Origin: Methanosarcina sp. | Lineage (GTDB): Archaea; Halobacteriota; Methanosarcinia; Methanosarcinales; Methanosarcinaceae | Length of the DNA stretch: 10,860 bases | NCBI GenBank assembly: GCA_013331265.1 | Contig: DUGS01000080.1 | Location: 1-10,860 of the forward strand | Direction of reading: 5' to 3' | Shown here: piece after piece, positions 7,070 to 10,860 of the stretch | How positions within the stretch are numbered: the first letter of the stretch is position 1 | Layout of the letters: the number at the start of each line of letters is the position of its first letter | The notes under the pieces: model-generated | Seen by the model: the letters and a program-made list of their open reading frames with translations, nothing else | Databases searched by the model: none | What the model was told of the DNA's origin: nothing | Made by a program: the position numbers and the translations under genes

Positions 7070-7150
7070 AGGGCATCTGAGACAACTCTTTTTCTCAATA
7101 TATCCCAAACTCATATCCACCTAAACTCAATCCCAAGAACCAGGTGCCCT
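7070..7150 (+). ncRNA. Repeated small-RNA-like element, copy 3
   Basis: An 81-nt element with arms AGGGCATCTG (7070-7079) and CAGGTGCCCT (7141-7150). One pair is U-G in RNA where copies 1 and 2 have U-A, so RNA pairing is kept although DNA symmetry is lost. It shares the ACTCTTTT box (7085-7092), TATCCCAA, CATATCCACCT (CCACCT at 7117-7122) and the Y-rich sequence after the right arm. It is the most diverged copy. The aldo/keto reductase start is 188 bases downstream. Confidence 0.5.
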
Positions 7151-7237
7151 ATTTCCCCACAAAGACCTTTTCTCCACTATAACCAATTGTTTTACAACGG
7201 AATTTTACTCAATTATACAGCCTTTTGATAATGTATC

Positions 7238-7259
7238 ATAATAATAATAATAATAATAA
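7238..7259 (+). repeat. ATA trinucleotide microsatellite
   Basis: About seven copies of ATA in a row between element copy 3 and the aldo/keto reductase gene. Such tracts can change length by slippage; here that would alter only promoter-region spacing. Confidence 0.8.
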
Positions 7260-7337
7260 AGGTTAAAATTTAAATCCATTTAAAAAGTAGAAAAACTTAA
7301 TAGCAGGGAAGCGATTTAAAACGGTAAGGTGCTGGAA

Positions 7338-8534
7338 ATGCTGTACAGAAAAATGCCAGGGAATGGAGACGAACTTTCAATACTCGGATTCGGATGTATG
7401 CGCCTTCCTCTCAAAGAAGGAAAAATAGATGAAGAAAGAGCCAGACAGCAGGTGCACTATGCAATCGATCACGGGGTAAACTACATAGACACAGCATGGC
7501 CTTACCACATGGGAGAAAGCGAGCCTTTTGTTGGGAGAACTCTTGCTGGAGGATACCGCGAAAAGGTCAAGCTCGCAACAAAACTGCCTTCCTGGACCGT
7601 GAAAAGCAGAGAAGATATGGACAGGATCCTTAATGCCCAGCTTGAAAGGCTCAAAACAGACCATATAGATTATTATCTTGTGCACGGGCTTGTGAAGGCA
7701 TTATGGGATAAAATGGAAAAGTTTGATGTCCTTAGTTTTCTTGACCAGGCAAAAGCTGATGGACGTATTGTCAACGCTGGCTTTTCTTTCCACGGATCGG
7801 GTGATGATTTTAAGCGCATTGTGGACTCTTACCCCTGGGCTTTCTGCCAGATCCAGTATAATTTTCTGGACGAAAAGAACCAGGCAGGAACAGAAGGACT
7901 TGAATATGCCGCTTCAAAGGGGCTGGGCGTAATAATAATGGAACCCCTGCGCGGAGGGAAGCTGACACACCCTATTCCGCCTGCAGTCCAGGAGATCTGG
8001 GACGAAGCCTGTGTAAAACGCACTCCAGCCGAATGGGCGTTTCGCTGGATATGGGACCACCCGGAGGTTACGGTTGTGCTCTCAGGCATGAATGAAGAGT
8101 CTCATATCGAAGAAAACCTGAAAATAGCAAATGAAGCTTACCCGGATTCCCTGACTGAAGCTGAACTGAAGATAGTAAAGAAAGCAGAGCAAAAGTACAG
8201 GGAGCTTATGAAAACGGGATGTACAGGCTGCAGGTATTGTATGCCCTGCCCTTCAGGAGTCGAGATTCCGGGCTGTTTTGAGATCTATGATAACTTCTAC
8301 CTTTCGGGAAATGAAAAAGAAGCAAAACTCATGTATGCGGCAAAACCCGGAGGGATAATAAGAGGGGACGTTCCGGGTTATGCTTCGCAGTGCGTGCAGT
8401 GTGGGCAGTGTGTTGAAAAATGCCCCCAGCACCTGGATATACCTTCTTTCCTTAAAGCCATTGCAGAAAAATTTGAGGGAAAAGACTTCAAGGGGTGGAA
8501 GGTTATTGCAAAAAAGAACTTTGGAAAAGAGTAA
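7338..8534 (+). CDS. Aldo/keto reductase with C-terminal 4Fe-4S ferredoxin-like domain
   Basis: This is a 398-residue soluble oxidoreductase. Residues about 1-275 form the TIM barrel of the aldo/keto reductase family, with LGFGCMRLP near the start. The catalytic tetrad is visible: Asp51 (YIDTAW), Tyr56, Lys82 (LATKLPSW) and His116 (YYLVHG). The C-terminal part has two iron-sulfur motifs: Cys295-298-301-304 (CTGCRYCMPCP) and Cys352-355-358-362 (CVQCGQCVEKCP). This fused arrangement is common in anaerobes and suggests electron transfer between a ferredoxin-type carrier and a carbonyl substrate; the substrate is unknown. I prefer ATG at 7338 because AAGGTG (7325-7331) is well placed and family proteins begin MxYRKM. 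The GTG at 7329 would lie inside that ribosome site. It appears to be a single-gene unit, with T-rich ends downstream. Confidence 0.9.
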   Translation: MLYRKMPGNGDELSILGFGCMRLPLKEGKIDEERARQQVHYAIDHGVNYIDTAWPYHMGESEPFVGRTLAGGYREKVKLATKLPSWTVKSREDMDRILNAQLERLKTDHIDYYLVHGLVKALWDKMEKFDVLSFLDQAKADGRIVNAGFSFHGSGDDFKRIVDSYPWAFCQIQYNFLDEKNQAGTEGLEYAASKGLGVIIMEPLRGGKLTHPIPPAVQEIWDEACVKRTPAEWAFRWIWDHPEVTVVLSGMNEESHIEENLKIANEAYPDSLTEAELKIVKKAEQKYRELMKTGCTGCRYCMPCPSGVEIPGCFEIYDNFYLSGNEKEAKLMYAAKPGGIIRGDVPGYASQCVQCGQCVEKCPQHLDIPSFLKAIAEKFEGKDFKGWKVIAKKNFGKE

Positions 8535-8548
8535 GATCAGATAATTAG

Positions 8549-8583
8549 CCGGTAATCTTTTTAACCCGGTATCTTCTTTTTAA
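8549..8583 (+). terminator. Duplicated T-tract terminator after the aldo/keto reductase
   Basis: Two similar units in a row, CCGGTAATCTTTTTAA and CCGGTATCTTCTTTTTAA, begin 15 bases after the stop codon. Each ends in five T. They look like a doubled oligo-T terminator. Confidence 0.5.
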
Positions 8584-8677
8584 TTTGTGTACTTTCAGGC
8601 CATTTCTCTATCTTTTTTGTTATTTATAACGGTCAAAAAAGGCAGCTAGTTTATTTAAATTATTTATTTGGTGATTA

Positions 8678-8686
8678 TTATATATG
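8678..8686 (+). promoter_or_regulatory. TATA box of the first Ig-like protein gene
   Basis: TTATATATG is well separated from the upstream gene. A start about 25 bases on would give a leader of some 50-55 nt. That leader may hold the small hairpin ATAGCT/AGCTAT (8712-8717 and 8728-8733) and ends with the ribosome site AAGGGGG. Confidence 0.45.
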
Positions 8687-8761
8687 AGGGAGATAATATA
8701 AACAGGGGTACATAGCTGAAAGAAAAAAGCTATTTGTTAAATAAATAAAGGGGGTATAAAA

Positions 8762-9313
8762 CTGACAAAAAAGCATATACTTGGTGGCCTGTTAATGGGG
8801 GCAGTCGCTGGGACAGCCGCTGGGATCACAGGAGGCTTGGTTGCAGGAGTTACGCTGAAGTATGCTTATGATAAATATATTCAGGAACAGCAAATGCACA
8901 AAAGACTTAAATCCATTCCCAGGAGGGTATTTAGACGCGGCCCGGCTCCCGCTACAGTGAGGGCAGTTTATCCGGATCACCAAACTTTTTCCCACAACAT
9001 GAAATCCCCTATCTGGGTCGAATTCGATGCGCCTATAGACAGTTCTACTGTCACAAAAGATACGGTCATAGTTAAAAGTTCAGTATTTGATGAGCCTCTG
9101 GATGGTTTTCTTGATGCAGGTGGTAGGATTCTGATGTTCCGGCCTTATGGAAAATATCCTGCAGAAAACGGCAGAGCCAAAATTTCGATTACTTTGATAG
9201 GAACCGATACCGGGTCAGGAGCTATTACGGACACAAAAGGTGTCCCTCTTGACGGAGACAAGGATGGTAAAGCCGGAGGAGATTTCGAATACAAGTTCAG
9301 CATTATGAAGTAA
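8762..9313 (+). CDS. Membrane-associated protein with SbsA-type Ig-like domain, probable CTG start
   Basis: This 183-residue protein has an N-terminal hydrophobic segment rich in Gly and Ala (about residues 8-33, with GAVAGTAAG and GGLVAGV, a glycine-zipper-like pattern). A basic linker and one Ig-like domain of the SbsA/Big_5 type (about 63-183) follow. Domain hallmarks are the SPIWVEFDAPIDSSTVTKDT strand pair, RILMFRPYG, and the end LDGDKDGKAGGDF, whose Asp spacing suggests a metal site. The first ATG is at 8795, but it lacks a ribosome site. AGGGGG at 8749-8754 is seven bases before CTG at 8762, and starting there aligns the N-terminus without gaps to the paralogue at 9982 (GAVAG at residue 13 in both). 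It is likely on the cell surface, held by the N-terminal segment. The role is unknown. Confidence 0.75.
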   Translation: MTKKHILGGLLMGAVAGTAAGITGGLVAGVTLKYAYDKYIQEQQMHKRLKSIPRRVFRRGPAPATVRAVYPDHQTFSHNMKSPIWVEFDAPIDSSTVTKDTVIVKSSVFDEPLDGFLDAGGRILMFRPYGKYPAENGRAKISITLIGTDTGSGAITDTKGVPLDGDKDGKAGGDFEYKFSIMK

Positions 9314-9341
9314 CGAAACTTGATATGAAAAATCTCTTAAA

Positions 9342-9353
9342 TTTTTTTCTTTT
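9342..9353 (+). terminator. T-tract after the first Ig-like protein gene
   Basis: Seven T, C, then four T, about 30 bases after the stop codon; a likely oligo-T terminator. Confidence 0.5.
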
Positions 9354-9416
9354 CCTACAAAATTCTCTTTTAGTTCCTTTATTTAGTTCAATTTTTAGTT
9401 TTTCTGTTTATCCTTA

Positions 9417-9445
9417 ATTTTTCCCATAGAACTTTTGGGAAAAAT
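9417..9445. repeat. Perfect 10-bp inverted repeat (stem-loop)
   Basis: ATTTTTCCCA (9417-9426) and TGGGAAAAAT (9436-9445) surround a 9-nt loop. Its symmetry would work as a hairpin on either strand or as an operator. Another short inverted repeat, ATGAAT/ATTCAT, follows at once (9444-9463). Both lie 40-90 bases before the TATA box at 9502. Confidence 0.7.
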
Positions 9446-9501
9446 GAATTAATATATATTCATAAAATGAATAAAAATATTAATATTGTGTACAGTTGGC
9501 G

Positions 9502-9511
9502 TTATATATAA
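9502..9511 (+). promoter_or_regulatory. TATA box of the 9652-9982 gene pair
   Basis: TTATATATAA is a near-ideal archaeal TATA box. Transcription from about 9530 would give a leader of 90-120 nt containing the CCGGAA/TTCCGG stem. The two genes that follow are 21 bases apart and probably share this promoter. Confidence 0.5.
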
Positions 9512-9651
9512 GGTGCGATATAGGATAAATACAAGGAGTGTTAAACTCAATTCATCTCCTATCCGGAAGATATTAAAATAAGGGGCTTTCCGGTAGGGAA
9601 ATAAATCAAGGGGGTGCAAGATTAGTTAACACAAAAAGATGCGGTGAGCTA

Positions 9652-9960
9652 TTGCTTAGCGCATATATCATGAAGAAAATTAAGCCAGGAAAATCTCGAA
9701 AGAGTAGAGGACTAATAAATAAATATGGAAAATTGGTTCTTGGAGCATATCTGCTTGAGAAACTCAAGTCAGAAAAATCTGAAAAAGAAGCAATACCAAA
9801 AATAGAAATGGAAGAAGTAAAATTAAAAGAAAAAGGTGGGGGATGTACAACTATGAAAATTAGTAAAGTAATGATTGGTGTGATTGTTGGAGTTACAGCT
9901 ATTTACGCTCTTAAAAAATACTCTGCTAAAAAGTGTGGATATAAAATAAAAGTCCAATGA
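9652..9960 (+). CDS. Small basic membrane-associated protein related to its two neighbours
   Basis: A Lys-rich protein of 102 residues from TTG at 9652; I know of no named family. It holds two like units: LLSAYIMKKIKPGKSRKS (preceded by GE in the upstream extension) and GKLVLGAYLLEKLKSEKS. After an acidic/basic spacer comes a hydrophobic end, SKVMIGVIVGVTAIYALKKY, which closely resembles the N-terminal segment of the next protein (SKFLLGAVAGAAIVYTVKKY). TTG 9652 has GGTGA at 9643-9647. However, the strong site AAGGGGG (9608-9614) and alignment with the paralogues would put the start at codon TTA 9622, adding ten residues. An ATG at 9853 with GGTGGGGG upstream could make only the last 35 residues. 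It is probably co-transcribed with the 9982 gene. A role as membrane partner of the Ig-like proteins is inference. Confidence 0.6.
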   Translation: MLSAYIMKKIKPGKSRKSRGLINKYGKLVLGAYLLEKLKSEKSEKEAIPKIEMEEVKLKEKGGGCTTMKISKVMIGVIVGVTAIYALKKYSAKKCGYKIKVQ

Positions 9961-9981
9961 GAAGAATGGAGGGGAACTATA

Positions 9982-10491
9982 TTGCATAAAATGAATGGCT
10001 GGAGCAAATTTCTGCTTGGGGCGGTTGCAGGGGCTGCAATTGTATATACCGTTAAAAAGTATATGTGTAACAGGTCCCTTCCAGAGGCTTTCAAACTGCC
10101 GTTTCAATTCAAACAGGGGCAGGTTCCTCCAAAGATAAAGTCAATTTATCCTGACAGGCAGACATTTGCTTTCAAGCATGATTCCCCGATCTGGATCGAA
10201 TTCGATATGCCCATGAATAGTGCAAGCATCACGAAAGAGACCGTAATTATCAAAAGTTCCGCATCAGAAGAACCTGTTGAAGGATTGCTGGATTCTGGAT
10301 CAAGAATAATGATGTTCCGCCCATATGGCGATTATCCTATGGATGAGTCAGGAGCTGAAATAACAATTACCTTACTTGGAAGCGAAACCGGGTCCGGAGT
10401 CATAATCGATGAAAGGGGAATTGCTCTGGATGGCGATAACGACGGAAAAGCCGGAGGAGACTTTGTATATACTTACAGGATTGTGAGATAA
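9982..10491 (+). CDS. Membrane-associated protein with SbsA-type Ig-like domain, TTG start
   Basis: A 169-residue paralogue of the 8762 protein. By my count about 66 of 120 residues are identical, without gaps, over the Ig-like domain (about residues 50-169). It starts at TTG with GGAGGGG (9968-9974) seven bases upstream; ATG at 9991 would lose three residues and the good spacing. Residues about 8-24 (SKFLLGAVAGAAIVYTV) are a short hydrophobic anchor between Lys-rich flanks. The domain carries IWIEFDMPMNSASITKET, RIMMFRPYG and the acidic end LDGDNDGKAGGDF, as in SbsA/Big_5 domains of surface-layer and cell-wall proteins. The spacing of 21 bases from the gene before suggests one transcript. 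It is probably exported or surface-exposed (inference), though the short hydrophobic segment could also leave it on the inner face. Confidence 0.8.
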   Translation: MHKMNGWSKFLLGAVAGAAIVYTVKKYMCNRSLPEAFKLPFQFKQGQVPPKIKSIYPDRQTFAFKHDSPIWIEFDMPMNSASITKETVIIKSSASEEPVEGLLDSGSRIMMFRPYGDYPMDESGAEITITLLGSETGSGVIIDERGIALDGDNDGKAGGDFVYTYRIVR

Positions 10492-10561
10492 AAATAGAAG
10501 GTGAGACAGAGCACCAGTTAAATCATCTCCGCGTTCTGAAAAACGTACAATCTTCTCGACT

Positions 10562-10581
10562 GTTTTTTTATTCAATTTTTT
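10562..10581 (+). terminator. T-tract terminator after the second Ig-like protein gene
   Basis: Seven T (10563-10569), then six T (10576-10581), about 70 bases after the stop codon. This fits archaeal oligo-T termination. Confidence 0.45.
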
Positions 10582-10661
10582 CTTCATTTACTCTTTTATC
10601 CTTATTTTGATCTATTTTTTTCATCATACCCCTATAGAGAACCTTTTTATTGATCTAACAC

Positions 10662-10721
10662 AGATGCATTATTAGTAGATGCATTATTAGTATATGCATT
10701 ATTAGTAGATGCATTATTAAT
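10662..10721 (+). repeat. 15-bp tandem repeat, four copies
   Basis: The unit AGATGCATTATTAGT repeats with ATG at 10664, 10679, 10694 and 10709, a period of exactly 15. Copy 3 has one change and copy 4 a changed end. Each copy contains the palindrome ATGCAT. It ends 65 bases before the purP-like start codon, so it lies in or just above that promoter. Confidence 0.85.
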
Positions 10722-10785
10722 TATACACAGGGCACAAATCCCAATTAAACACGTATTCAAATCTAAATTCTCAGCCGGAGCGATT

Positions 10786-10860
10786 ATGATAACAAAACAG
10801 CAGATCCTGGAATTTCTGAAAGATTACGATCCCGAAAACATTACTATTGCAACAGTCTGT
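10786..10860 (+). CDS. purP: Start of a purP-like gene (formate-dependent FAICAR synthetase), cut by the window edge
   Basis: Only the first 25 codons are present. They read MITKQQILEF, then LKDYDPENITIATVC. This N-terminus resembles archaeal PurP, the ATP-grasp ligase that makes FAICAR from AICAR and formate in purine synthesis, whose members begin M-I-x-K-xx-I-LE and carry a D-x-ITIAT-x strand. The ATG has GGAG at 10776-10779, six bases upstream. Since the visible part is short and comes before the ATP-grasp core, the call rests on N-terminal resemblance alone. The paralogous PurP-domain proteins of methanogens are an alternative. Confidence 0.65.
   Translation, partial: MITKQQILEFLKDYDPENITIATVC

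Larger units (their letters stand above)
6814..7337 (+). other. 524-bp gene-free region with element copy 3
   Basis: It contains the stem-loop at 6835, a TTGACA/TGTCAA inverted repeat (6931-6936 and 6958-6963), and a TATA-like box at 7032-7041. Copy 3 of the conserved element (7070-7150) and an ATA microsatellite (7238-7259) follow. A 72-codon frame at 7010-7228 runs straight through the element and has no protein-like character. Confidence 0.6.
9314..9651 (+). other. 338-bp region with terminator, inverted repeats and promoter of the 9652 gene
   Basis: No reading frame is supported except the possible upstream extension of the 9652 gene to 9622. It contains the T tract at 9342, the inverted repeat at 9417-9445, the TATA box at 9502, and a CCGGAA/TTCCGG pair (9553-9558 and 9588-9593). 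Its last 45 bases resemble the leader end of the 8762 gene (AAATAAATCAAGGGGGTGCA against AAATAAATAAAGGGGGTATA). Confidence 0.6.

Noticed and set aside
5261..7150. Reading the three 80-nt elements as MITEs
   Set aside because: No direct target-site duplication flanks the arms, all copies share orientation, two have correctly spaced TATA boxes, and copy 3 keeps pairing through a U-G change. It is not fully excluded without a genome search.
7010..7228. A 72-codon + strand frame
   Set aside because: It runs through the conserved non-coding element copy 3 and both of its arms, has no ribosome site, and has no protein-like pattern.
10662..10721. CRISPR array
   Set aside because: The units are contiguous 15-mers with no spacers between them.

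Overview
The window reads as chromosomal DNA of a methanogenic archaeon close to Methanosarcina (inference). The signs are AT-rich intergenic regions, TATA-type promoter boxes, GGAGG/GGTG ribosome sites, TTG starts, T-tract gene ends, an S-layer-type surface protein made of 'IYGdRIVW' propeller repeats, and the start of a gene that resembles archaeal purP at the right edge. All recognisable intact genes lie on the + strand.

Left part: an APC-family amino-acid permease (44-1336), then a large secreted surface protein (1756-4659). The latter has a signal peptide, 14 beta-propeller blades (compatible with two seven-bladed propellers), a helical FIMAH-like domain, and a tail rich in Cys, Glu and Lys. 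Behind it, at 4848-5150 on the - strand, are broken reading frames that look like a decayed gene.

Middle part: three single genes encode a GNAT acetyltransferase (5430-5969), a small carboxymuconolactone-decarboxylase-like protein lacking the family's Cys and His residues (6514-6813), and an aldo/keto reductase with two C-terminal iron-sulfur motifs (7338-8534). Each is preceded by a copy of the same roughly 80-nt non-coding element at 5261-5345, 6155-6231 and 7070-7150. Each copy has a GGGCATCTG arm, an ACTCTTTT-like box, a C-rich loop with CCACC, and a matching CAGATGCCC arm. Two copies have a TATA box at about -25 to -30 from the first G. I read these as a family of small RNAs or structured leaders not explained by the coding genes. 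The loop of copy 1 is perfectly complementary over 12 nt to the ribosome site of the gene at 8762.

Right part: a cluster of three small, related, membrane-associated proteins (8762-9313, 9652-9960, 9982-10491). Two carry an SbsA-type Ig-like domain; all share a short Gly/Ala-rich N-terminal hydrophobic segment. Aligning their N-termini and ribosome sites points to Leu-codon starts: CTG for the first, TTG for the third, and possibly TTA for the second. The window ends in the first 25 codons of a purP-like gene, preceded by four copies of a 15-bp tandem repeat.
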